A stretch of 64,000 bases of DNA, taken from NCBI GenBank assembly GCA_021793405.1, contig JAJYSV010000010.1, positions 25,034 to 89,033 of the forward strand. Direction: 5' to 3'. Made by a program: the position numbers and the translations under genes. The notes below the pieces were generated by a model. The model saw only the letters and a program-made list of their open reading frames with translations. It was not told where the DNA came from and searched no databases. This stretch comes from Acidobacteriota bacterium. GTDB lineage: Bacteria; Acidobacteriota; Terriglobia; Terriglobales; Acidobacteriaceae. Below are positions 8,155-17,602 of the stretch, one piece after another. The first letter of the stretch is position 1; each line of letters opens with the position of its first letter.

Positions 8155-10038
8155 CTAATTTAGGCCAGCCTGCTGTGACAACTGATGCGCGAATATGAGA
8201 AACACACTCGCCGACCAAGTATACGATGGATCGCGTCCCTCGTTACCCGTGGCATTTAGATCTGGCATAGAGGAACCTGCGCCTGTTAGAGGCTGATAGT
8301 TTTCTGCGAAACCGCTACGAGCTACCATCCGGCAGAAGCGAAGCCGCATTGCATGGGCTAGCTCCGGCCTTCCGGCATCGTCGAGTCCTTCCGCCAGCAT
8401 CATCATTGTGGGCGCCCAAACCGGTCCTCGCCAATAGCCGTTTGGATTAAAGAAGGTACTATTGAGCTCTTCAGTTGCGAAGCCGTTCTTCGTAAGGAAT
8501 CTGCCGTTTTCCATAAGGCGAGCGATTAGCTGGTCACGGAACCGTTGAGGTAGCCGCTTACCCAGGATCAGAGGCAAATACAGAATCAAGCTCTGTGTTG
8601 GAGCTGCTTTGTGATCGAAAGCATGCAACGCGACAAACTGCGTACCAGTCCAGTACCTATCCGTTGCCAACTTGAGCAGATCATCGCTCCGCTTACGCCA
8701 CATCTGAGCGTCCGATTGTTTTCCTAGCTTCGCAGCTATATTGGAGAGCTCGTCCATCTGTACAACAAGAAGCGCTGCCAGATCAGGCGTCTCAAGGGGT
8801 GGTGGGCTCAAGAAAATCGTGGTGTTGTCCCAGCCGGAATCATCTCCGTGGTCATATTCCGGGAGCCCGTCACGATCCGCATCGCGATATCGAAAATACC
8901 AGTCCGTCCACTTGGATAATGGTTCATACACTTCGTTCAGTTTATTCAAGCCAATGGAGTTGCTGTGGGCTATCATCCAGGCAAGTACCCAGCCCTGCAC
9001 TGGCGGTTTAGTGTGTTTCCACGATTCTTGTTCATCATTCATGACGTCCGGGAGCTGACCGCTTCCATCCTCATTGTCGAATGGGATCATGTATTGGTCC
9101 CAGGCAATTTTTGGATCTGTTGCAATCAGTGCCATTGCATTGAAGCAATTATCCCAGCTCCATAGGCTCGCCATCCAGTTCTTGGACATCAGCATGGCCG
9201 GCCGCTTCAGAGAGCCTCGTGGTTCCACAACAGCGGACCAGTCCACATAGGCAGCTTGTTCGGCCACGGGTCCGAATGCAGGAGACACGCTTGGCATCTT
9301 CCTCAACCATCGTTCGTACTCTGCACCAAGTGTCACCAAAGCGTCATCATAGCTGCGGTTCAACTCGGTTGGACGATTCCATACCAGCCGATAATCGGCA
9401 ATGAACGCATCTAGATTCCCGGTGGAAGGCTCCGGCAGGAATTCAGCTGTAATAGGAGCAGAACTCGTTCCGGTCCAGTGGTCTGTGAGCCGCATGCTGC
9501 CTGCAAGCGCACCGAGCCGATAATTGCTGCGCCCGTGAATTTCCCACTCTTTGTGCTCCCGCTGAACTGCGTAGTTGCCATGTGTTGACGAAGTAAATCG
9601 AATCCCTATCCCATGGGCTCTCACACGGATCAGACTAGGTTCGGCGAAACATATGTCTACCGTACCGAACTTGCTGATCAAATGTAGTTGCACTGGGGTT
9701 GCTTGTTCTGTAAAAGGCACCGCGGTGCCTTTCGCTATCAGCTCCACCTGCAAGGCATTCGTAAGCAGCATATCTCGCCCGGAATTTCCATGTAGTTCCC
9801 GAAGATAGAGGCCCTGAGGAAACAAGGAGAAGACCATGTACGATCCATAGCTGCTGAACGAGGTTTTATGAAGGTCGATCTGAATATTTCCGGTATATCG
9901 ATAGAATGGCGGATGATGTGCGGTTTTTGGCTGGCTCCACAGATTCGATGCGGTCGAAAAACACGCCAACAAGGCGAAAATGAAAACTCCCAAGAAGCGG
10001 ATCGGCCTATTCCGCAGCCATCTGGAAGCAATATTCAT
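8155..10038 (-). CDS. Secreted glycoside hydrolase, GH63/clan GH-G-like (alpha/alpha)6 barrel
   Basis: The product has about 627 residues, with an N-terminal signal segment (RNRPIRFLGVFIFALLACFSTAS). The C-terminal two thirds match the six-hairpin toroid of GH63/trehalase-type enzymes. It shows SWDNCFNAMA, the catalytic-acid region GLPEYDHGDDSGWDN, the ATEEL segment, YWRGPVWAPT and a late ENYQPLTG with the probable base. The N-terminal region is a beta-sandwich. Several in-frame ATGs exist between 10092 and 10038. I prefer ATG 10038 because it places positive residues just before the hydrophobic segment. GH63 enzymes cleave alpha-glucosidic bonds (glucosylglycerate, mannosylglycerate, oligosaccharides), but the true substrate is unknown. 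The gene directly follows the beta-helix gene on the same strand and probably shares its transcript. Confidence 0.82.
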   Translation of the reverse strand: MNIASRWLRNRPIRFLGVFIFALLACFSTASNLWSQPKTAHHPPFYRYTGNIQIDLHKTSFSSYGSYMVFSLFPQGLYLRELHGNSGRDMLLTNALQVELIAKGTAVPFTEQATPVQLHLISKFGTVDICFAEPSLIRVRAHGIGIRFTSSTHGNYAVQREHKEWEIHGRSNYRLGALAGSMRLTDHWTGTSSAPITAEFLPEPSTGNLDAFIADYRLVWNRPTELNRSYDDALVTLGAEYERWLRKMPSVSPAFGPVAEQAAYVDWSAVVEPRGSLKRPAMLMSKNWMASLWSWDNCFNAMALIATDPKIAWDQYMIPFDNEDGSGQLPDVMNDEQESWKHTKPPVQGWVLAWMIAHSNSIGLNKLNEVYEPLSKWTDWYFRYRDADRDGLPEYDHGDDSGWDNTTIFLSPPPLETPDLAALLVVQMDELSNIAAKLGKQSDAQMWRKRSDDLLKLATDRYWTGTQFVALHAFDHKAAPTQSLILYLPLILGKRLPQRFRDQLIARLMENGRFLTKNGFATEELNSTFFNPNGYWRGPVWAPTMMMLAEGLDDAGRPELAHAMRLRFCRMVARSGFAENYQPLTGAGSSMPDLNATGNEGRDPSYTWSASVFLIFAHQLSQQAGLN

Positions 10039-10104
10039 TCTGCCAGTCCTCAGCATTCGAATTGTAGTCATAAACCGCGAGCAGATGCGCAAAATCGAAA
10101 AGAA

Positions 10105-11427
10105 TTATTGTTTCGCCGCAGTCACGACAAGATCGGTATCGATCGGCGCCCGTCCCAACTCAGCATGCACGCCCGCAGGGTTCTCGACAGTAACGTGTCC
10201 ATGAAGTTTGCGTACGCGATACGTCGTATGCCTCTCGTCGACCAAGACCGCAGGCCGCTTGACGGTGTCGTAAACATAGCTGTCAACGATATCGACTCCA
10301 CCCAGTTGATGCGTCACTTTCGGATCACGCAATTGAATCAGCACCGGTACTCGCGGACCGTTGTATTCCGGGTGCAGAGAACTCCACGCGTCGCCCCAAT
10401 GACACCGCACGAAGCGTACCCGCGCGCCAGCGGCGGATTTGTCATAGACCTTCACATCCTCCTTGCCAGCACTCTCCACCGTGGAGTCGCGGAATTCAAC
10501 AATCCCCTGAGGGCCTGCGTCATGTACGGCTCCCACGGCCATGCCGCTCCAACCACCAGCGGATTTGGTCATGCGCGCCAGACAATGGTCGAAGAGTATC
10601 GACACTGGCGCTGAGTACCCGTCCAGTCGATTCAGATACACAAGCATCTCATGTCCGTGATTGTTCTCAAAAATACAGTGTCGGATGATAATGCTCTGGA
10701 GTCGCTGGTTAGGCGCGTCCGGCTCCAGATCGATCCCAGCTTCTGGTGCGGTGCCATTGGTGTCGGAGAAAGTGCAGTTTTCAATAGTTAGATTTACGGC
10801 GCTGATGACACTGATCCCTTGGCGATGATTGTTCTCTGACACGCAATCACGGATGGTGACGTCCTCGCTCCATAAGCGGCTAGATCCACCATCGACGTAG
10901 AATCCATCGCCGCCGGTGTTCGCAACGCGCAGACCTTCAATCAGCACGTTTTTTGACCCTTGAATCTCAATGCCCATGCGCCATTCGCTCTTTTTGTAGG
11001 GCGGCCTCTGATAATCATGCTTCCACATACGGAGAGTTGCTCCGTAGCCGCGAATTGTCACGTTGGATATGTCCCGCGCGGTAAATAGGCTATCTTGCAA
11101 GTTTTGAAATTCTCCACGTTTGGCCAGAATGACTACGCCTGGAGCAATGTCAATTTCCTGATTGCTTCGTAACATAAGAGGCCGAACTATCCAAGGCTTT
11201 CCCATGTACGGAATGATGACGCGTTTTGCTTTCGAGTCGAAAGCAGCTTGCAATGCCGCCGTGGAGTCCGCTGCGTTGAAGCCCCACCATGCTGCGCTGG
11301 CGTCGGCCCTCTTGCCCTGCATCACTTGCTGCACGGCGGAGGGATCGCGAGCTGCCGAAGGTGGATTCTGAATGTTGGAGGCCGAACTTATGGCCGCGAA
11401 TGATAGTAACAGAAGTGCGACGACCAC
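10105..11427 (-). CDS. Secreted right-handed beta-helix protein (pectate-lyase/polygalacturonase-like fold)
   Basis: The 440-residue protein has a cleavable signal (MVVALLLLSFAAISSA). It carries successive 20-25-residue coils with the rhythm of parallel beta-helix proteins: SNVTIRGYG, KNVLIEGLRV, EDVTIRDCVSENN, VNLTIENCTFSD and QSIIIRHCIFENN. An N-terminal segment with DSTAALQAAFDS and KRVIIPYMGKPW resembles the first turn of GH28/pectate-lyase_3 proteins. The Asp pattern of true GH28 active sites is not obvious to me, so it may instead be a lyase or a binding protein. The gene is nearly adjacent (8 nt) to the GH92 gene upstream. Plant pectin or glycan processing outside the cytoplasm is the likely role. 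Confidence 0.78.
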   Translation of the reverse strand: MVVALLLLSFAAISSASNIQNPPSAARDPSAVQQVMQGKRADASAAWWGFNAADSTAALQAAFDSKAKRVIIPYMGKPWIVRPLMLRSNQEIDIAPGVVILAKRGEFQNLQDSLFTARDISNVTIRGYGATLRMWKHDYQRPPYKKSEWRMGIEIQGSKNVLIEGLRVANTGGDGFYVDGGSSRLWSEDVTIRDCVSENNHRQGISVISAVNLTIENCTFSDTNGTAPEAGIDLEPDAPNQRLQSIIIRHCIFENNHGHEMLVYLNRLDGYSAPVSILFDHCLARMTKSAGGWSGMAVGAVHDAGPQGIVEFRDSTVESAGKEDVKVYDKSAAGARVRFVRCHWGDAWSSLHPEYNGPRVPVLIQLRDPKVTHQLGGVDIVDSYVYDTVKRPAVLVDERHTTYRVRKLHGHVTVENPAGVHAELGRAPIDTDLVVTAAKQ

Positions 11428-11435
11428 ATATTCTC

Positions 11436-13748
11436 CTATCTCACGGATGCTTGGAGGTCATGGTCCACCGATGGATGCTGCAATCTCGACTCATGCTCGG
11501 CGGGTGCAAAAGAGGGTGGGATATGTCCGGCAGCTTTGTCTGGTACGGCACTTAGAGTGAAATCCAGTTGTTTCGCCTGGGAAAATTCACTCCAGGGGAT
11601 CCACCAATTTGTAATCGACCTATCATCCAAGGCGATCTCTTTTACGTAAACTTTGTCAGGCGCTCCATTTGCAAGAATGGAAACTTCGTGTGCGCCCAGC
11701 TTGAGAGTGACTTCCGGAAAGATCGGGCTATTGAGAGTGAAACCGCCTACTCCGGGAATTTCAGGATAGATTCCCAGTTGCGCAAACACCGCCCAAGCAG
11801 AGGTTGCACCCAGATCGTCATTCCCGGGAATGCCGCCGCGAGCATCCGTAAATAGATCCACCAAGGTCTTTCGAACCACCTCTTGCGCGCGCCACGGACG
11901 CCCCGTCCAGTTGAATATCCATGGATCGCAAAAACTGGGCTCGTTCTCAATAAGAAAGTATGGTCCACCTCTCCACGTTCCGTATTGGCTGAAGTATTGG
12001 TCGAGACGCGCATTTGCCTCTTCCGAACCGCCGACAGCTGCGATCACACCGCTCAAATCGTAAGGAACCATCCAGGTGTATTGCGAAGAATTCCCTTCCA
12101 CAAATCCGATCCCGCTGCCAGGATTGAAGCCGGGCAGAAATTTTCCATCTCTGTCTCGGGGCCGGATATATCGTGTATCCGGGTCGAAGATCGTCCGCCA
12201 ATTCGCTGACCGCTTTAGAAACGTCTGAGCAGTAGCGCTGTCACCCAGGGCTTTTGCAAACTGCGAAATGGCAAAGTCGGCATTGGCATATTCCAGCGTG
12301 ATGGAGGCTGCGCCGTAAGGATTGGCAGCATCCTCCGCAAGAAACCCTTGCCGTAAATATTCCTTCAGATTCGGACGCTCGACATCCCACTGACTATGCG
12401 CATCAGGATCGTTTGCACCGTGCAACATCGCCTTCAATGCGGCCTTCGTGTCAAATTCGCTTCCACCAAAAGCATAGATGCTCGCCAGCATCTGATCGGA
12501 AGAATCTCCAACCATGAAGCCGCCTTCCTCGTTAGCCATCGACCAGATTGGCAACCCTCCGCCCTGTTCCGCGTCCGCAACCAGGGACTGCGCCATGTCG
12601 CTTCCGACTTTTGGCATCAACATGGTGATCAATTGCACTTGGCAGCGGTAAATATCCCAGCCCGAATAGTTCGCGTACTGGATCCGGCCCCTGGCATGAT
12701 GCAGCTGTCCGTCAAATCCGAGATACTCGCCGTTTACGTCGCTGAATGTGGAAGGATGCAGAAGTGCGTGATACAGAGCAGTGTAGAAGATCCTTTGCTG
12801 TACCTCTGAGCCCCCATGCACCTGCACGTGCCCTAATACCTGGTTCCATACTGCACGAGCATCTCGGCGTACTGTTTCGAAATCCCAACCTGGGATCTCC
12901 TGGTTCAGGTTTAGCTTGGCATTTGCCACACTCACAAAGGAGATCGCGACCTTCACATGAACGGTACGAATCGCTTGAGGAAAACTGATATAGGCGCCAC
13001 TATTCGTCCCTTGCCGCGATCCATCTCCCTGGGTCACTTGAATTTCGTTGAAGGTTCCTACTTTTGTCGGCTCCTCTTCCACCTGCATAACAAAGTAGAC
13101 GCGGTAGTGATTTTGCTTTCCGCACATTTCACCACCTGTCACCGATCCGGTAATCATCCGGCCCTGTAAATGAACCTCTGCGTCGTTGACGCGTATAAGA
13201 TTTCGGCTTAAGTCAACCAGAATCGTGTGGACGCCGCCCGTCGCTGGAAATTGTATCTCCGCAATTCCAGAACGCACCTCCGCGGTTAGTTGGACGTAAA
13301 TGCCAGAACTCAACTTGACCGCATAATATCCCGGCTCGGCGGCCTGATCCTTGGGATTGAATTTCGCCTCATAGGGCGCTGGCTCCCACGGCGGGGGTTC
13401 CGATGGAACACCCAAGATCGGCAGCATGGGAACTTCACCATAGATAGAACAGCCCGGTCCACTCATGTGCGTGAGGCTGAAGCCCCGGGTCGAAGTATCG
13501 TCAAATCGATAGAAATTGTTTCTGTTGCCGGGGATCGGGTTCACGGCATCCGGCCCCCAATAGAGCATACCGAAGGGCCTAACGGCCCCAGGAAGAGTAT
13601 TTCCATATTGGTCGATCCTGGGAACGGTCTCGCCCTTTGTTAGGGCTGCCGAGGTGCCAATAAAAGGATCCACTTTGGATGCCAGGTCGACACTCTGCGC
13701 CATGCAGACCGAGGAGATAAACAAGATAGCGATACAACTATATTTCAT
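11436..13748 (-). CDS. Secreted GH92 family alpha-mannosidase
   Basis: The mature start is typical of GH92: after a signal ending near MAQSVDLASK comes VDPFIGT, then GNTLPGAVRPFGM, a YRFDDTSTRGFSLTHMSGPGCSIYGEVPMLPI block and the C-terminal GNDDLGATSAWAVFAQLGIYP signature, which supplies calcium-site and catalytic residues. With the start at ATG 13748 the protein has 770 residues, the usual size. The frame is open to 13808, but that extension puts a polar stretch before the signal peptide, so I reject it. GH92 enzymes are calcium-dependent exo-alpha-mannosidases acting on N-glycan or mannan ends. It is the first gene of a probable three-gene transcript with the beta-helix protein and the GH63-like enzyme. 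Confidence 0.93.
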   Translation of the reverse strand: MKYSCIAILFISSVCMAQSVDLASKVDPFIGTSAALTKGETVPRIDQYGNTLPGAVRPFGMLYWGPDAVNPIPGNRNNFYRFDDTSTRGFSLTHMSGPGCSIYGEVPMLPILGVPSEPPPWEPAPYEAKFNPKDQAAEPGYYAVKLSSGIYVQLTAEVRSGIAEIQFPATGGVHTILVDLSRNLIRVNDAEVHLQGRMITGSVTGGEMCGKQNHYRVYFVMQVEEEPTKVGTFNEIQVTQGDGSRQGTNSGAYISFPQAIRTVHVKVAISFVSVANAKLNLNQEIPGWDFETVRRDARAVWNQVLGHVQVHGGSEVQQRIFYTALYHALLHPSTFSDVNGEYLGFDGQLHHARGRIQYANYSGWDIYRCQVQLITMLMPKVGSDMAQSLVADAEQGGGLPIWSMANEEGGFMVGDSSDQMLASIYAFGGSEFDTKAALKAMLHGANDPDAHSQWDVERPNLKEYLRQGFLAEDAANPYGAASITLEYANADFAISQFAKALGDSATAQTFLKRSANWRTIFDPDTRYIRPRDRDGKFLPGFNPGSGIGFVEGNSSQYTWMVPYDLSGVIAAVGGSEEANARLDQYFSQYGTWRGGPYFLIENEPSFCDPWIFNWTGRPWRAQEVVRKTLVDLFTDARGGIPGNDDLGATSAWAVFAQLGIYPEIPGVGGFTLNSPIFPEVTLKLGAHEVSILANGAPDKVYVKEIALDDRSITNWWIPWSEFSQAKQLDFTLSAVPDKAAGHIPPSFAPAEHESRLQHPSVDHDLQASVR

Positions 13749-13817
13749 GTGAAACCACCCGTTTTCGGACCCATCGTCGCGGCTACCACCATCATTCAGA
13801 AATGCCAACGCTAAGGG

Positions 13818-13826
13818 AAATCGTAT
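13818..13826 (-). promoter_or_regulatory. TACGATT-type motif upstream of the GH92 gene
   Basis: The minus strand reads ATACGATTT, ending 70 nt ahead of the GH92 start. The same core occurs before three other minus-strand carbohydrate genes (16121, 23290, 24806). It could be a shared operator, or a -10 element of TAnnnT form. Confidence 0.4.
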
Positions 13827-13854
13827 CTCACATCTGACCTCCTTTATCTTCCAG

Positions 13855-16050
13855 TTAAGATGAGGGTGAAGAATTGTGCTCCGTACTCGGTGATGTAGTT
13901 AAAGGAGGTAAGCCAATCTCTTCCGGCTTGGGCAATAGATGGGTTTGTAGAAAATGCGCCTTAGCATCATTGAACTGTGTTGAGCGGCGCATCCACATCT
14001 CCGTGTGAAGGTCATACCGCACCATGACGTCATGGAGTGAATACGGGCGATTTTCCTGCAGCCATGCCTGCTGGTACATGTCATGGAGCAGGCCGTAACC
14101 GTTGATCAAGTCAATGTAGAAATAATCGACGTGGAATAAAGGCGATCCCGCGTTGCGCTTCCCGTTTTGCGTTTTATACGCTAGATCATATGCATTGACG
14201 ATTTCTTGTGCAGCTTGAAACTTATATGCCATAAAATCGATGCGTCGCGCAGCCAATTCCATGGCATCGATGGCATTCGGTTCACGCAGTGGCCCGGAAG
14301 CTTTCGCCTCCTCGGCCAGGACGATGGCGCGTTCAGCATGCTGTCGTATCTCGTGGGCCATCGGCAATAGCTTGGCAGAAACTATCTGACCTTGTTCACT
14401 CCACGGATCGGTCCAAAAGATATCTGTCATCGCACCATGCACAAAGCTTGCTTTGCGGAATGCGAGTTGCGCTGCGGTTAGCTCCAGTTGCGCCTGGTTG
14501 ATCTTTCCTGTCATGTCGCCATGAAAAACCTGGCCGTAACTATTCTCGAATTGTGGAATGCTGCTTGTTCCGGCCTGCCAACCCGCGGCAGCACCGAAGA
14601 TAACGCCATACCAATCGTTGTTAAACAAACCCTCGTCATCCTCGTCGGTATTCCACACCGTGTTCAACACGCCGGTTGATCCAACGCGTTGGCCATCGCT
14701 GACGAACCCTTGAATGTTGAGGAGTCCTTCATAGTTGTTTGGATACACACGGCTCCAGTCATTGATTCCCGGTGAGACCCAGGTTTCGATTCCTGCATCC
14801 ACATAAGGCTGAAGCCACTTATCAAAACCCTCCGGATGCGGACCATATTCCCACGCCACAGCAATCATGTCCTTTGGCAGGGTTTTCACTAATCCAGGAT
14901 CGTTCATTGCAATATCTCCCCAGAAGAGCAGCCTCTTGTGCAGTGGCTCGAGCATATTGTGGATCTTGATAAGAAACTCGATATAGACTTTAGCCGCGCC
15001 CTCCCGAGCCACCGACTCTTTGCTTTGACCACTTCCTAGCTCGTTGACCTCGTCGGCTCCAATATGAATAAAGGGGCTTGGGAACATTGCTGCGATCTCC
15101 GCAAACCACTGCTGAATTAACTGAATCGATCCGGGTTGTCCAGGAGCAAGCGCGCTGCCATGCGGCGTTTCCGCTAACGGAGAGTAAGTCTCAAACATTA
15201 GCGCGTGATGCAGGTGCCCGAATGCCTCCTGATCGGGAACGATCGTGACGTGATACTGCCGGGCGTAGCGCACTAACTCTTCCACATCGGCACGCGTCAT
15301 GGCACCCCCGGGAGGAGCGGGCAATGGATTATCTTTATACGCCAGTGAAACTTCAAAGTATGGGGAATAGATATTCATCTTGTATTCCGACAGGACGCGA
15401 ACCTGGTGCTTCTGGAACGCCAGAGTGGGTATGGGACCCCGCGAGAGATCGTCGGACAGACCGCGGTATTTCATCGCAGGCCAATCGCGAATCACCACTC
15501 CATGTAAACTTGCATCCGCCCCGCGGCCTATAATGAGTTGTTTAATGGTTTGCGCGCCATAATAAATTCCTGCTCCAGTGGCCGCGATATCGTATGTTGT
15601 CTTTCCTTCGGTAACAACTACATAGCCCTCATTGTGCATCACGGGAGAAAACTCGATGTGCCTACGCGAGAGAATTTCCGCTGCCTCTTTCGTCGTCTCG
15701 CGCATCAATACAATCTTGATCTCTCCTTTACTATCTTCTCGCGCGGTGACTTCACGTTCTTTAAGCGTATTGAGAAGATCTTCAACGGCGAATGTGTCTT
15801 GCGGTATGCTGTCATACGCCGAGATACTTATTCCGTGGTCGAGCGGCAAAACGACGCCCGTTTTAATTTCACGCGGGATTGGAATTAAAGGAAGATTGGA
15901 GGTGTTGGTACTTGACGACACGGGCGAAGTAACGGTTTGTGACCGCATAATCGAAGGAAAAAACAGAAGAGCAAACAAAACAAAGGCCACTCCGCGAAAC
16001 TTCCGGTGAAATAAGAGCGGATGTTTCGTCCACAGAAATTGAATATGCAC
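13855..16050 (-). CDS. Secreted GH20 family beta-N-acetylhexosaminidase
   Basis: The 731-residue protein starts at GTG 16050, preceded by TTGGAG at 8-nt spacing. Residues 1-38 form a signal peptide with a Lys/Arg-rich n-region and a long hydrophobic core. The GH20b-like domain (about residues 50-185) is followed by the TIM barrel beginning at DWPAMKYRGLSDD. The catalytic Asp-Glu pair is in HIGADEV (D333, E334), as in substrate-assisted hexosaminidases. The C-terminal tail holds helices and a short Ser-rich end. The enzyme removes terminal GlcNAc or GalNAc from chitobiose, glycoproteins or peptidoglycan fragments. It has its own upstream region and a TACGATT motif, so it is probably transcribed separately from the GH92 operon. 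Confidence 0.93.
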   Translation of the reverse strand: MHIQFLWTKHPLLFHRKFRGVAFVLFALLFFPSIMRSQTVTSPVSSSTNTSNLPLIPIPREIKTGVVLPLDHGISISAYDSIPQDTFAVEDLLNTLKEREVTAREDSKGEIKIVLMRETTKEAAEILSRRHIEFSPVMHNEGYVVVTEGKTTYDIAATGAGIYYGAQTIKQLIIGRGADASLHGVVIRDWPAMKYRGLSDDLSRGPIPTLAFQKHQVRVLSEYKMNIYSPYFEVSLAYKDNPLPAPPGGAMTRADVEELVRYARQYHVTIVPDQEAFGHLHHALMFETYSPLAETPHGSALAPGQPGSIQLIQQWFAEIAAMFPSPFIHIGADEVNELGSGQSKESVAREGAAKVYIEFLIKIHNMLEPLHKRLLFWGDIAMNDPGLVKTLPKDMIAVAWEYGPHPEGFDKWLQPYVDAGIETWVSPGINDWSRVYPNNYEGLLNIQGFVSDGQRVGSTGVLNTVWNTDEDDEGLFNNDWYGVIFGAAAGWQAGTSSIPQFENSYGQVFHGDMTGKINQAQLELTAAQLAFRKASFVHGAMTDIFWTDPWSEQGQIVSAKLLPMAHEIRQHAERAIVLAEEAKASGPLREPNAIDAMELAARRIDFMAYKFQAAQEIVNAYDLAYKTQNGKRNAGSPLFHVDYFYIDLINGYGLLHDMYQQAWLQENRPYSLHDVMVRYDLHTEMWMRRSTQFNDAKAHFLQTHLLPKPEEIGLPPLTTSPSTEHNSSPSS

Positions 16051-16120
16051 GATTTTTCTCCAATGAGTAGATCGCTTGGCTCAATTATTGGTAGAAGCTG
16101 GAATTCGGTTGCTCCAACAT

Positions 16121-16129
16121 AAATCGTAT
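16121..16129 (-). promoter_or_regulatory. TACGATT-type motif upstream of the GH20 gene
   Basis: The minus strand reads ATACGATTT, ending 71 nt ahead of the GTG start. Spacing and core match the site before the GH92 gene. Confidence 0.4.
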
Positions 16130-16221
16130 GCCGTTTAGATACTCGTGGTCGATGGGGACTCGTGCAGATAATTCCTTGCCTTGCGGACGATAACCAAGAC
16201 GATTCTATGGCCGTTAAACTA

Positions 16222-17049
16222 TTAACCTTTGAGGATTGACTCGTGTTCGGGGCCTGCTTCCTCAATACTGGTGGCGACAAATGCAGGACGCGCAAATCTC
16301 TCGAAAGGCTCCACTCCGACTAGGTTGAGTTGGAACCTATCGACGCCCCGGCAAAGATAAGTCTTGAAATTAGGATTGACTTTCAGGTCATTCTTCACGT
16401 TCGTCCCTGAATATCGCATGGTCAACCCCACACGTCTTCTGTTTGACGAATTGGCAGGCGAACCGTGGACCGCCGCGTCGTCATGAAGCGATACCTCGCC
16501 AGCTTTCAGACGCATGCTGACGGCCGTGTCCTCGCGAAAACTACCCCTTTCAAGCTCCAACGTCAGAATTGAATCAGTGACTGTGGAGCGGCGATGCTGC
16601 AGGATCCCGGACTTATGTGAGCCCGGAACGATTTTCATGGCGCCATTCTCCTCGTCAACATCGCCGAAAGCCAACCAAACTGTCACAGAATTATGGGGAA
16701 CCATGGGCCAATAGTAGGCGTCCTGGTGCCATCCGACAGTTTCCTTCGTATGTGGTTCTTTCACAAAGAAACTACTCGCCCAGAGGTAGAAATCGGGTCC
16801 AAGAATTCCCTCCACCAAGTCATGAATTTTGGGATTCATACAGATATCGAACAGCCACCTGCTCGTTTCGTGCCATTCTCGAATATCTTTGGGAGTTTCC
16901 CCTGGTCGAAGAAGTGCCATCAGTTGCGGGAGATCATCCGTTAGCTTGCGCATTTCCTCGCGTGTATAGATTGGGGGCAGTCCTAAGAGATAGCCATTCT
17001 CGTTGTAGAAACGCTTTTGTTCGGGAGTTAAGGAATATTCTTGGTTCAT
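16222..17049 (-). CDS. Phytanoyl-CoA dioxygenase (PhyH) family protein
   Basis: The 275-residue protein is of the iron(II)/2-oxoglutarate-dependent PhyH type. The HxD part of the metal site is seen in GWHQDAYYWP. The distal His lies in the AAVHGSPANSS segment, and the Arg that binds 2-oxoglutarate is probably in RRRVGLTMRY. The middle segment EENGAMKIVPGSHKSG is a family hallmark. These enzymes hydroxylate lipids or small natural products. In Acidobacteria and Planctomycetes they often sit inside carbohydrate loci, with unknown substrates. It is cytoplasmic, with no signal, and is separated from the GH20 gene by about 170 bp. It may be monocistronic. Confidence 0.9.
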   Translation of the reverse strand: MNQEYSLTPEQKRFYNENGYLLGLPPIYTREEMRKLTDDLPQLMALLRPGETPKDIREWHETSRWLFDICMNPKIHDLVEGILGPDFYLWASSFFVKEPHTKETVGWHQDAYYWPMVPHNSVTVWLAFGDVDEENGAMKIVPGSHKSGILQHRRSTVTDSILTLELERGSFREDTAVSMRLKAGEVSLHDDAAVHGSPANSSNRRRVGLTMRYSGTNVKNDLKVNPNFKTYLCRGVDRFQLNLVGVEPFERFARPAFVATSIEEAGPEHESILKG

Positions 17050-17602
17050 AGTGTGCTTCTTCAGACGAAGAGATTCTGTGATACCTCACGTAGACTACTG
17101 AGGACCGTGTCGATTTCTGTATACTTTTTGTAACCGTTGTGCTTGTAAAATATTCACTGTAGACACATGGAGGCCACTGTGTCAACTGAGGTTCCGCAGA
17201 GCCTCTAATCGAGTTCACTTTGGTCGGTGAGCAGCTTTTGCTGCAAATATCGAGGTCGCCAGCGAGTCCTCTTGTTCGCAAATGTCCTGTCTCTTCACAA
17301 CGCTTCCTTGACCGTCCAGGTCAGCCCAGTGGCGATCCAGCAATAAATCCCTCATGGTATAAATAGACTGTTTTGCTTTCGGATCCGGTTACTTATAGCG
17401 AATGCCAACAAGTCAGTCATTTCCAAGTTGTGCAACTGATCGGTCGTCACTTGTTTCGGCAGCGAGAGCGGCACGCTCGACCAACATCGAGACGAGGAGA
17501 AGAGTAGTAGATTGTCCCAATCTACGTATTCAGCCGTCATTCTCCAGCCATCCCAAGTCATCAACCCGTATTCTACTGGCGGCACAGAGTGGAGTGAACT
17601 AG
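17050..17602. other. Divergent intergenic region, 553 bp
   Basis: This region lies between the PhyH-like gene (minus) and the ExuT-like transporter (plus). Open frames inside it show no family features and no ribosome sites. A GTATAC-containing stretch (17118-17123) could serve as a promoter element for the minus-strand gene. Nothing else was recognised. Confidence 0.55.
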